DNA of 18,785 nt from positions 1 to 18,785 of the forward strand of contig CAYQLT010000051.1 of NCBI GenBank assembly GCA_964418425.1, written 5' to 3'. The position numbers and the translations under genes are program-made. Source of the stretch: CAYQLT01 sp964418425 (GTDB lineage Bacteria > Bacillota > Limnochordia > Limnochordales > Geochordaceae). The notes under the pieces are model-generated. The model saw only the letters and a program-made list of their open reading frames with translations, made no database searches and was not told where the DNA came from. Of this stretch, positions 8,193 to 15,339 are shown in pieces (within the stretch, counting starts at the first letter, position 1; every line of letters starts with the position of its first letter).

Positions 8193-8228
8193 CGTTCTCG
8201 CAAGCCCCCCAACGGCGCCCTGACCTGT

Positions 8229-8324
8229 GGGCCGGCCCGGCCGCTCGCTCAGGCTCGCTCCGGCTCCCTCGCTCAGGCCCGGCCCGGCTCGCCCGCTGAT
8301 GCCCTGCTCGCGTCGCCCGCTGAG
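8229..8324. repeat. Degenerate 24-bp tandem repeat, four units
   Basis: Four consecutive 24-bp units start at 8229, 8253, 8277 and 8301. Most end in CGCTCAG or CGCTGAG/T on the plus strand and begin with G followed by C-rich sequence. The array spans the 3' end of the 2Fe-2S subunit gene and the spacer before the Mo subunit. In the 2Fe-2S frame it encodes Ala-Ser-Ala-Gly-type repeats. In the Mo-subunit frame, upstream of its likely start, it would read as an octapeptide repeat beginning Leu/Ile-Ser. It looks like local slippage expansion in GC-rich DNA. Confidence 0.65.
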
Positions 8325-8863
8325 GCCCAGGGCGCGGCCATCCTGGCCTGAGCCAGGCGCACGGCCTGCAGGATTCCCCGATATCCTGTGCATCGACAAA
8401 TGTTGCCGCTCAGGTATTCCCGCACCTCGGCCTCACCGGCCTGAGGGTTTTCCTGCAAAAGCGCCAACACGGTCAGGATCATGCCCGGCGTGCAAAAACC
8501 GCATTGAAACGCGTGGGCCTCCACGAACGCCTGCTGAACCGGGTGCAGCACCCCGTCTCGTTCAAGCCCTTCGATGGTGGTAACCCGCCGATCCCTGGCC
8601 TCGTACGCTAACGTCGTGCAGGCGCTGACCGGAAGGCCGTCAAGAAGCACGGTGCAGCTCCCGCAAACCTGCGCGTCACACGACTTCTTGACGCCTGTGA
8701 GCCCCAGCCGGTTTCGCAACATCTCAAGCAGGGTCTCCCGATGTTCGATGACCACCTGGCGGGGGATGCCGTTCACCTCACAGGTGATAGTCATGGTACT
8801 CCGGGCCCAGGGGGGTTCTTCCCCTGCCGGGCCCGTCCCGGCTGCCCGGACGTTTTCGCTCAT
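8273..8863 (-). CDS. Xanthine dehydrogenase-family molybdenum hydroxylase, 2Fe-2S subunit
   Basis: This small subunit carries two [2Fe-2S] clusters that pass electrons from the Mo centre to FAD. The plant-ferredoxin-type cluster has Cys62, Cys67, Cys70 and Cys82 (SCDAQVCGSC and SACT). The all-helical second domain has Cys121 and Cys124 (QCGFCTPG) and Cys156 and Cys158 (NICRCTG). The ATG at 8863 overlaps the FAD-subunit stop as ATGA and has a GGGGGGAG site, so I keep it, although the conserved domain starts at MTITCEVNG (residue 24). The protein is 196 residues against the usual 150-165. The excess is a non-conserved N-terminus plus an Ala/Ser/Gly-rich C-terminal tail of about 25 residues, largely encoded by the 24-bp repeat. 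Gene order FAD, FeS, Mo resembles coxM-coxS-coxL, but substrate motifs do not support CO dehydrogenase. Confidence 0.95.
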   Translation of the reverse strand: MSENVRAAGTGPAGEEPPWARSTMTITCEVNGIPRQVVIEHRETLLEMLRNRLGLTGVKKSCDAQVCGSCTVLLDGLPVSACTTLAYEARDRRVTTIEGLERDGVLHPVQQAFVEAHAFQCGFCTPGMILTVLALLQENPQAGEAEVREYLSGNICRCTGYRGILQAVRLAQARMAAPWASAGDASRASAGEPGRA

Positions 8864-9765
8864 CCCGAGCTCCCCCCGCTCACGCCCCCCGGACCGGCGC
8901 CGGCCAGAGCCTGCCGTACGGCACGCCCCAGCATGACGCCGGTCAGGTGACGCTTGTACTCGGCCGACCCCTCCAGGTCGTCCACGGGGTCAACACCCCT
9001 GGAGGCTGCGGCGGCTGCCTCCCGCAGGGCCTCGTCGATGCGGTGCAGGGACGCGCCGCGCAGGGCCCGTTCGCACTCCTCCAGCCGCCGGGGAGTGGGC
9101 GTCACGCAGCCCACCACCACGGTGGCCCCATCGATCCGGGTCAGGCCTTCGTCCAGGGTCAGGCGCACGGCCACCCCGACCGAGGGACGCTCATGGAACT
9201 GGAACTTCTCGTAGCCCACGCGCTCTCGCGGCCCCGGAACCGTAACCTCCACCTCCACCAGCAGCTCGTCGGGCTCCCTCGCGGTCGTATACGAGTCCAG
9301 GGCGAACCCCTCCATCGGCACCCACCGCCGCCGGCCGCCAGCCCCCTGCAGGTGGACAGAAGCGCCCAGGGCCTGCAGCAGCGTCGCCAGATCCGAGTGC
9401 GGGTCGGCAAAGCAGAGATTGCCCGCCAGGGTGCCCATGCTGCGCACCCGGACGTTGGCCACCCTCCGCTCGACCTGGCTTACGACGGGCACGTAGCGCT
9501 GCACCAGCTCGGAGTGTTCGAGCTGGCGGTGCGTGACCGCCGCGCCCACCCGCAGCACCCGCCGCTCCCGGTCCACCTCCAGTCGCCGCAAGCTCGCGAT
9601 GGTCTTCACATCCACCAGGTGCCGGTAGTGCAACAAACCGCGCTTCATCACCAGCAGCAGTTCCGTACCGCCCGCATAGGGCGCCGCCGCCTCCCCGAAG
9701 CGGGCAAGCAGTTCGGCTGCCTCCTCGACGGTGGAGGCCGGGTGGATTTCAAAGCTTCGCAGCAC
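8860..9765 (-). CDS. Xanthine dehydrogenase-family molybdenum hydroxylase, FAD-binding subunit
   Basis: This middle subunit of the molybdenum hydroxylase holds FAD and hands electrons on to an acceptor. It has the two family FAD motifs: PYAGGTELL (30-37) and the GTLAGNLCFADPHSD segment (111-125). A C-terminal CO-dehydrogenase-flavoprotein-type domain ends in SAEYKRHLTGVMLGRAVRQAL. The GTG at 9765 gives 301 residues starting at LRSFEIHPAST, which matches the family. The frame is open to 9846, but that extension is read inside the upstream coxG-like gene and looks non-conserved. The chosen start overlaps that gene by 17 bp and has a G-rich site about 13 bases upstream. It overlaps the 2Fe-2S gene by four bases, so the three subunits should be made together. 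Confidence 0.94.
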   Translation of the reverse strand: MLRSFEIHPASTVEEAAELLARFGEAAAPYAGGTELLLVMKRGLLHYRHLVDVKTIASLRRLEVDRERRVLRVGAAVTHRQLEHSELVQRYVPVVSQVERRVANVRVRSMGTLAGNLCFADPHSDLATLLQALGASVHLQGAGGRRRWVPMEGFALDSYTTAREPDELLVEVEVTVPGPRERVGYEKFQFHERPSVGVAVRLTLDEGLTRIDGATVVVGCVTPTPRRLEECERALRGASLHRIDEALREAAAAASRGVDPVDDLEGSAEYKRHLTGVMLGRAVRQALAGAGPGGVSGGSSG

Positions 9766-10258
9766 CGGTCTTGTCCGCTCCCCCGTCGGGCTGGCCCGGC
9801 TCCAGCTGCCCTCGCAACCGCTCGACGAACTCTCCGACGATGGCATCGGCCTTGCGCCGGATCAGCCCCTGTCCCACCGTCGCCAGCCGGCCCCGGACCT
9901 CCACCTCCGTCTCCACATCCATCCGGGCGCCCCCGGCTTCGCCGCCGGCCGCCTCCACGTCACCGAGCCGGCACCGCATGGTCATACGCAGCGAAGACAG
10001 CACCCGCCGGTCCTCGGCCGCCAGCGTCATCTCCAGCTCGCTCCCCTCCTCCACCACCGACACGGTCACATCCGCTCCGAAGCTCACTTTGAACGGCCCC
10101 ACCTGTTCCTCCAGGAGCGCCCGGTACCGGCGCCGGGGTTCGACGGCTTCGATGGAGCGGCAGCCCGGGATGCACTCCTTGAGGCGGTCCACATCCCAGA
10201 GGAAGTTCCACACCTCCGCCTTCGAGCGCCCCACCTGCAGCGAGTACGCAAAGCGCAC
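9749..10258 (-). CDS. CoxG-like SRPBCC-family protein
   Basis: This 169-residue protein belongs to the CO dehydrogenase subunit G (CoxG) branch of the SRPBCC/START-like fold. The N-terminal VGRSKAEVWNFLWDVDRLKECIPGC segment is the family hallmark, and the C-terminal QGLIRRKADAIVGEFVERLRGQL helix matches the usual end. CoxG homologues accompany many molybdenum hydroxylases besides CO dehydrogenase. In aerobic CO oxidisers they anchor the enzyme to the membrane or deliver quinone. By analogy this protein may connect the hydroxylase to the respiratory chain, which is inference. The GTG at 10258 has a TGAGGGG site about eight bases upstream and lies 12 bp after the M20 stop. Its 3' end overlaps the FAD-subunit gene. 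Confidence 0.88.
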   Translation of the reverse strand: MRFAYSLQVGRSKAEVWNFLWDVDRLKECIPGCRSIEAVEPRRRYRALLEEQVGPFKVSFGADVTVSVVEEGSELEMTLAAEDRRVLSSLRMTMRCRLGDVEAAGGEAGGARMDVETEVEVRGRLATVGQGLIRRKADAIVGEFVERLRGQLEPGQPDGGADKTGAAKL

Positions 10259-10270
10259 GTCCGTCGCCCC

Positions 10271-11542
10271 TCAGGTTTCCATGAGGTAGAGGGTCATGTA
10301 CGCGTACATCTTCGCCGTGGCCACCAGGTCCTCCAGCGCGAAGTACAGCCGCCCGGTCTCGCTCTCGCGCCGGCGCGGCGGGCCGAAGGTGACGCTGGGA
10401 ATGCCCACCTCGTTGAATACCACCAGATCTCTCCACATGCTGATGACCTCCGATGGCGGTGGCGGGGGGTTGCCGCCCATCACGTGACGGTGCGCCTGCG
10501 TGGCCGCCTCCACCAGCGGCTCCACGTTACGCCCTTCGATGCCCGGCCGGATGAGAAACGGCTCCACCTCGGTCTCAAACGGCAACGCGGCCAGCGCCTT
10601 GCGCAGGTCTGCGGTCACCTCGTCGGGATCCTGCCCGGGAACGGTACGCACGTCCACATATGCGCAACAGACGGAGGCGCTGCGGTTGGGCCGGTAAGGA
10701 ATGCCGCCTCGCACGGCCCCCACGTTGACCCGGGGCACCACTCGCCCGTTTCTGGAGAGGTAGGACTTGCGGGCCGTGTACGAGCGTCCCCAGGTTTCGA
10801 TGGCCCGGATCACTTCGGCCATCCGTACGATGGCGTTGGGGTGATCGGAGAGGTTCTGCGCGTCCGGCAGCCTGGGGGTATAGATGTTACGGCCCCGGAC
10901 CGTCACCTTGTAGTAAATCGCCCCGCACTCGTGCCACGCGACACCGAAGTCGGTGGTCTCCGCCACAATGGCGTAGTCGGCGCGCACGCCGTGGCTGACC
11001 AGGAAGCGGCTGCCGAAGCCTTTCCCCTCGTAACGCAACCCCTGAAACTCGTCCACGGGGGCCATGCCCGTCTCTCCCACCACGGCCGTGAGGATGAGGT
11101 CGCCCGGCAGCTCCACGCCGCTTTCCTTGAAAGCCTTGGCCATCACCAGGAACGTGGCCAAAAGCCCCCGGTCGTTGAGGAGGGTGTGCCCGTAGAGGCG
11201 GTTACCCTCCCGGCGCCCGCCCTGGCGGTTGATGTCGGGCAGTCCCATCAGCACGTCGAACTCCGAACCCGACACTTCGGAATCCATGTGGGCGTTGAAC
11301 AGGACGCGACGCCCGCCCCGGACGCCCCGCAGCACCCCCACCACGTTGGCCCGGTCTTCCATGATAACCTGTTTGAATGCGGGGATGCCCTGGCGCTGGA
11401 GCCACCCGTACACCGCCTCGGCCATGGCAGCCTCCTGGCCGGTGGGGCTGAACGTGTTGGCGAACTCAACCGCCAGTTCGGCCAGTTCCTGCGCGTGGGC
11501 GTCCAGCGCCCGAGCCACTCGTTCGTAGGCGGCCATATCCAC
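10271..11542 (-). CDS. M20-family metallohydrolase (ArgE/DapE/carboxypeptidase G2-like), divergent metal site
   Basis: This protein of about 423 residues has the M20 catalytic-domain framework. It has NAHMD with His85 and Asp87, GHTLLNDRG with the bridging Asp124, VVGETG with the presumed base Glu157, and AETTDFG with Glu195. A dimerisation-type insert occupies roughly 200-320. Family members cut amide bonds: N-acyl or N-carbamoyl amino acids, or dipeptides. Two ligands differ from the norm. The second Glu of the Glu-Glu pair is Thr158, and the C-terminal His that should precede the final helices appears to be Glu395. I chose GTG 11542 because AGGGGGA lies nine bases upstream. ATG 11536 is an alternative, and the open frame to 11599 overlaps the ThDP gene. 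In context it could deacylate the ring-opened product. Confidence 0.88.
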   Translation of the reverse strand: MDMAAYERVARALDAHAQELAELAVEFANTFSPTGQEAAMAEAVYGWLQRQGIPAFKQVIMEDRANVVGVLRGVRGGRRVLFNAHMDSEVSGSEFDVLMGLPDINRQGGRREGNRLYGHTLLNDRGLLATFLVMAKAFKESGVELPGDLILTAVVGETGMAPVDEFQGLRYEGKGFGSRFLVSHGVRADYAIVAETTDFGVAWHECGAIYYKVTVRGRNIYTPRLPDAQNLSDHPNAIVRMAEVIRAIETWGRSYTARKSYLSRNGRVVPRVNVGAVRGGIPYRPNRSASVCCAYVDVRTVPGQDPDEVTADLRKALAALPFETEVEPFLIRPGIEGRNVEPLVEAATQAHRHVMGGNPPPPPSEVISMWRDLVVFNEVGIPSVTFGPPRRRESETGRLYFALEDLVATAKMYAYMTLYLMET

Positions 11543-11573
11543 CGTTGGAGTTCCCCCTATCCGAAGCCGGCCC

Positions 11574-13612
11574 TCACCTTGGCTGCGTGACCACGTCAAC
11601 CACCACCGGGCGCTGCTGTTCGGCGACCAGCCGCACGGCCTCGTCCAGGGCGGCGGGAAGCTCTTCAGGGCGCTCGACCGGCCCGATTCCGACGACCCCC
11701 ATGCTGCGGGCCAGCCAAGCGAAATCGACGTCAGGATCCGTGATCCGGGTACCGATCCCGGCCCGATCCACGGGACGACCCCTCGCCTGCGCCACCCGCT
11801 GCTGGTGATCCTCGTCTTCGTAATAGGAGCGGTTGTTGAGCACCACGGTCAGCAGGGCAAGACGCTGGTTCGCTGCCGTCCACAGCCCCGAGGGCGTGTA
11901 CAGCAGGTCGCCATCTCCCTGCAGGTTGACCGCGATCCGGCTGCTGCCCTTCAAGGCCAACGCGGCTCCCATGGCCGCCCCCAGGCCATAACCCTTGCCG
12001 GCGCCGCCGCTGTCGCCCAAAAACGCATCGGGCCGCTCCCATTGCCACAGTCGACGGGCCCAGCCCCTGGCCGTGCCGTTGGCCAGGACCCAATCCCGGC
12101 CTCTCAGGCTCTCCCGCAAGGCCAGCGCCACGGCGGGAAGGGAGATGGGGCGTTCACCCGCCCGGTGTCGGGCCTGCTCCTCCCATTGCCGGCGAGCCTG
12201 CTCGTGGCGCCGGCTCCACCGCTCCAGGCGCTGACGACGGGCCTGCTCGGACTGCTCGCCCGACCCCGACGGCAGGCTCGACACGCAGGCGGCCGAACCC
12301 GCCGCGCCGGCCGGGGCGCCGCCGGCACGCAGGCGCTCCAGCAGAGCCTGAAGCGCCATGTCCGGTCTCGCCGTCACCGAGGCGGCCAGCGGCACAACCC
12401 GGCCGGTCTCGGGAAGCCACCCCCGGCAACTCAGGGCCCGCAGGCTTACGTCCACGAGACGGACCGAAGGCGGGCAAAGCCAGGAGACGGCCCGTGTCGT
12501 ATCGTCTGTGCGGGAGAGGGCCTCTTCGAGGTCCCGCACCCCAAAAGCCACCACCACGTCCGCCTCTGCCAGCACCTCCTCCTCGCATCCGGTGAGGTCC
12601 AGGGCAAAGGTGTTGCGCACGCAGCTGCCGCTGCGGGTGACCTCCAGCACCGGCGCCCCGAAGGCCAGGGCCAGCTCCTCCAGCCAGGCCCCCGCCGACC
12701 CCGAAAGCCGGCCCAAGGCCTCCACCAGGAAGACGGGCTGGCGGGCCCCGGCCAGAAGCTCCAACACGCGGTTCACCGACTCCGGATCGGGAGCAGGTGG
12801 CGAGGGCAGCGGATAGCGGTACGGATCGGGAATCTCCAGGGCCTCCACCACCGGGTCTTCCTGGAGCGCCGCGTCCAGGCAGATGTAGACGGGCCCCGCG
12901 GGATCGGCCATGGACAGGCGGTAGCCTTGGATAAAGGATTCAATCATCGCCCGATGACCGGCCGGCTGATCGTCCCACTTCAGGAAGGGCCGTACCATCT
13001 CGGCCTGTAGCTGGGCCGTGTGCACCCAGTCGATCCAGGGCCGCCTGCGGGCGGCGTCCACGGGCCCCGTTCCCCCGAGCAAGAGCACCGGCACCCTGTC
13101 GCACCACGCGTTGAAGATGGCCATCGCCGCATGGGCGAGCCCCACCACATTGTGAAGCAGCACCGCCATGGGCCGGCCTGTTAGCTTCGCGTAGCCGTGG
13201 GCCATGGCCACGCCGATCTCCTCGTGGCACACCTCCACCAGTTCGGGTCCCGCCGGCCCACCTGCCCCGGCCCGGCCGGGCCTGGCCGGCCGGTAGTTCA
13301 CCAGCGAGTCGTGCACGCCGCGAAACGTCGCTCCCGGATTGGCAGCCACATGCGAAATCCCGAACGCCTCCAGGAGATCCACGATGAGATCCGATCCGTA
13401 CTGNNNNNNNNNNNNNNNNNNNNNNNNNNNNNNNNNNNNNNNNNNNNNNNNNNNNNNNNNNNNNNNNNNNNNNNNNNNNNNNNNNNNNNNNNNNNNNNNN
13501 NNNCATGCGAAATCCCGAACGCCTCCAGGAGATCCACGATGAGATCCGATCCGTACTGGGCCTTGCCCTCAGGTGCCAGTGCAATCTCCCCTCCCCCGGG
13601 CTCCTGCGTCAC
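11574..13612 (-). CDS. Thiamine diphosphate-dependent enzyme (acetolactate synthase / benzoylformate decarboxylase-like), interrupted by an assembly gap
   Basis: Removing the 100 Ns and one copy of the duplicated 55-bp flank joins both halves in frame as about 627 residues. The N-terminal PYR domain then reads GSDLIVDLLEAFGIS followed by HVAANPGATFRGVHDSL. CHEE near 77-80 supplies the Glu that activates the thiazolium ring, followed by AMAHGYAKLTGRP. A central Rossmann-like domain follows, and the C-terminal domain carries the metal and ThDP motif GDGD (514-517) to LNN (540-542). The likely GTG start at 13612 overlaps the permease stop as GTGA. A CTG just after GGGGGAGGGGAG is an alternative. 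Such enzymes decarboxylate 2-oxo acids or form and cleave carboligation products. An aldehyde product would suit the ALDH in the same cluster. A Gly/Ala/Pro-rich linker lies at 57-71. The exact reaction is unknown. Confidence 0.88.
13349..13403. repeat. Left copy of the 55-bp direct duplication flanking the N gap
   Basis: These 55 bases are identical to 13504-13558 and end exactly where the run of Ns begins. Both copies encode the same ThDP-enzyme segment. The likely cause is overlapping contig ends, not a biological repeat. Confidence 0.95.
13404..13503. other. Scaffold gap of 100 Ns
   Basis: This is a run of exactly 100 unknown bases, the conventional placeholder for a gap of unestimated size. 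Because its flanks overlap by 55 identical bases, the true gap is probably absent. Confidence 0.98.
13504..13558. repeat. Right copy of the 55-bp direct duplication flanking the N gap
   Basis: This is identical to 13349-13403 and starts at the first base after the Ns. Collapsing the two copies restores one continuous reading frame for the ThDP enzyme. Confidence 0.95.
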
Positions 13613-14442
13613 CAGCGCTGCACCGGCCGCCACCGAAGCGCACGCGACTCGATCCACCGAGCCAGCGCCATAAGCCCGTAGCCCAGAAGCATGGTGAAGA
13701 GGATCCCAGCCAGGAGCACATCCATTCGGTACGTCGACCCGGCCTCCAGCAGGTACCGGCCAAGGTTGCTGGAGATGAGAAGCATGTCAGCCACGATGGC
13801 GCCCCGGATGGCCCGACCCACCCCCAGCCGCATCCCTGTCAGGATGAAGGGGAGCGACCAGGGCAGCAGCACGTCGCGGTACAGCTTCAGCCGCCGCGCC
13901 CCAAAGGAACGGGCTGTCTCCATCAGGCCCGGGTCCACCGAGCGAACCCCGGCCGCGGTGTTGACGAGGATGACGAAGACCGAAAACATGAAGACCAAGA
14001 AGAGTTTGCCCCGAGTTCCCAGACCAATCCAGATCCCGATGACGGGGATGAGAAGCGTCATCGGAGCCGTGTACAATGCGTTGACAATGGGGTCCAGCGT
14101 GTTGCGCGCCACGGCCGAGATCCCCGTGGCAAACCCGCCCAGGATGCCCAGCACCGTCGCCAGCGCGTACCCCTGGGCCGCGATGCCCAGGGTCCCAAGC
14201 GCCGCTCGCACCACCTCGCCGGAAGTCACCATCCGCACCAGCGCGGCCCCGACCCGGGTGAAAGGGGCGAGCGCAAACACGTCCGGACGGCTCCCGTACC
14301 ACTGCCACAGCGCCAGCACGGCCGCAACGGAAAGGACGCGCAGGCCCGAGCGCGACCCAAGCCACCGCAGCACGCGCCGCCCTACCGCCGGGCCGTAAGC
14401 CCGCAGATGCTCCGCTCCTACCGCACTTGGCAGCTCAGCCAT
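13609..14442 (-). CDS. NitT/TauT-type ABC transporter permease (second of two)
   Basis: This inner-membrane permease of the BPD_transp_1 family has about 277 residues. It has an N-terminal membrane segment (LRVLSVAAVLALWQWYG), a run of hydrophobic helices, and the ATPase-contacting EAA-type loop VDPGLMETARSFGARRLKLYRDVLLPWSLPF with the following GMRLGVGRAIRGAIVADML. These are typical of the SsuC/TauC/NrtB/ThiX group. The ATG at 14442 with AAGG just upstream gives a normal N-terminus. A GTG at 14496 would add 18 residues. It differs clearly in sequence from the other permease, so the pair probably forms a heterodimeric pore. The stop overlaps the likely ThDP-enzyme start. Confidence 0.93.
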   Translation of the reverse strand: MAELPSAVGAEHLRAYGPAVGRRVLRWLGSRSGLRVLSVAAVLALWQWYGSRPDVFALAPFTRVGAALVRMVTSGEVVRAALGTLGIAAQGYALATVLGILGGFATGISAVARNTLDPIVNALYTAPMTLLIPVIGIWIGLGTRGKLFLVFMFSVFVILVNTAAGVRSVDPGLMETARSFGARRLKLYRDVLLPWSLPFILTGMRLGVGRAIRGAIVADMLLISSNLGRYLLEAGSTYRMDVLLAGILFTMLLGYGLMALARWIESRALRWRPVQRW

Positions 14443-14523
14443 GGAACCTTGCCGCACCCGCCCCCAACGGTCGAATCCCGCACCCCGGGTGAGCACCCGC
14501 TCAATCTTTTGGCCACCTCTGCT

Positions 14524-15339
14524 TCAGCGGCCCAAGACCACGTCGGGAGCCCAGGGGGCGAGCCTCCGTTGAATCCAATACAGCCCTTGAACCGCCCCGG
14601 CCCCCAGCCCGACGATGACCAAAACCAGCGCGAGAAACCGGTCCAGTTGCCGGAACTGGCCGAAGCCCGACAGAAGGGCTCCCGTACCCGTGTGCACCCA
14701 CAGCTCCGCGATGACCATACCCTTCAGCGCCATCCCCAGCCCGAGCCGTAGCCCCGCGACCACGTAGGGCAGGGTAGCCGGAAGCACCACGTCCTTGAAG
14801 ATTCGCACCCTGGAGGCCCCAAAGCTGCGAGCCGTCTCCACCAGCTGCACGTCCACGTTGCGCACCCCCGCCTGCACGTTGAGAAGCACGTACAGCACGG
14901 AGAAGAGGAACACCACCGCAACCCTGAATTCGAACTCGGCCCCGAAGAGGATGATGAGGAAAGGAAGCAAGGCTTCCATGGAAGTGACGAACAGCAGGTT
15001 GACATAAGGCTCCAGGACGTGCGCGAATTTGTGGGAAGCCCCCATCACCAGCCCCAGCGGAATGCCCACCGCCACCGCCAGGAAATAGCCCGCCAGCATC
15101 TGCTGCAGGCTGAAAGCCACCGTCAGGATCTGCCCGGAGCGGATGAGCTGGCCAAGCCCACCGAGAGTGGCCGTGAAGGGAGCGAAAAAGAACGGCCCGA
15201 CCCGCCGCCCGAAGATCTCCCAGGCCAGCAGGATGCTGCCCCATACGACCAGTCGCTGAAAGGCTGCACTGCGCCGCCACAGCTGCAGCGCCACAAGGCC
15301 CGGACGCAGTACCCGCAGGGAAGGCGCCGCGCAGCTCAC
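14524..15339 (-). CDS. NitT/TauT-type ABC transporter permease (first of two)
   Basis: This 271-residue polytopic permease of the BPD_transp_1 family has hydrophobic helices at about 29-45, 75-98, 120-160 and 235-255. The EAA-type coupling loop reads VDVQLVETARSFGASRVRIFKDVVLPATLPY, followed by GLRLGLGMALKGMVIAELW. The GTG at 15339 overlaps the ATPase stop as GTGA, so translation is coupled. It would import a small, usually anionic organic molecule together with the neighbouring permease and ATPase. Relatives move nitrate, sulfonates, aromatic acids, pyrimidines and thiamine precursors, so the ligand cannot be assigned from the permease alone. Confidence 0.94.
   Translation of the reverse strand: MSCAAPSLRVLRPGLVALQLWRRSAAFQRLVVWGSILLAWEIFGRRVGPFFFAPFTATLGGLGQLIRSGQILTVAFSLQQMLAGYFLAVAVGIPLGLVMGASHKFAHVLEPYVNLLFVTSMEALLPFLIILFGAEFEFRVAVVFLFSVLYVLLNVQAGVRNVDVQLVETARSFGASRVRIFKDVVLPATLPYVVAGLRLGLGMALKGMVIAELWVHTGTGALLSGFGQFRQLDRFLALVLVIVGLGAGAVQGLYWIQRRLAPWAPDVVLGR

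Noticed and set aside
8193..8399. Extended N-terminus of the Mo subunit, starting at 8393 or 8399.
   Set aside because: That stretch is encoded by the 24-bp repeat, overlaps the 2Fe-2S gene, has no ribosome binding site and no conserved residues. The ATG at 8192 gives the normal family N-terminus.
5871..10258. An aerobic CO dehydrogenase (coxMSL plus coxG).
   Set aside because: The gene order and CoxG fit, but the large subunit lacks the AYRCSFR active-site motif and has the xanthine dehydrogenase-like FRGFG loop.
13349..13558. Target-site duplication or a mobile element hidden in the N gap.
   Set aside because: A 55-bp exact duplication is far longer than usual target-site duplications, and collapsing it restores a canonical gene. 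An assembly overlap explains it better.
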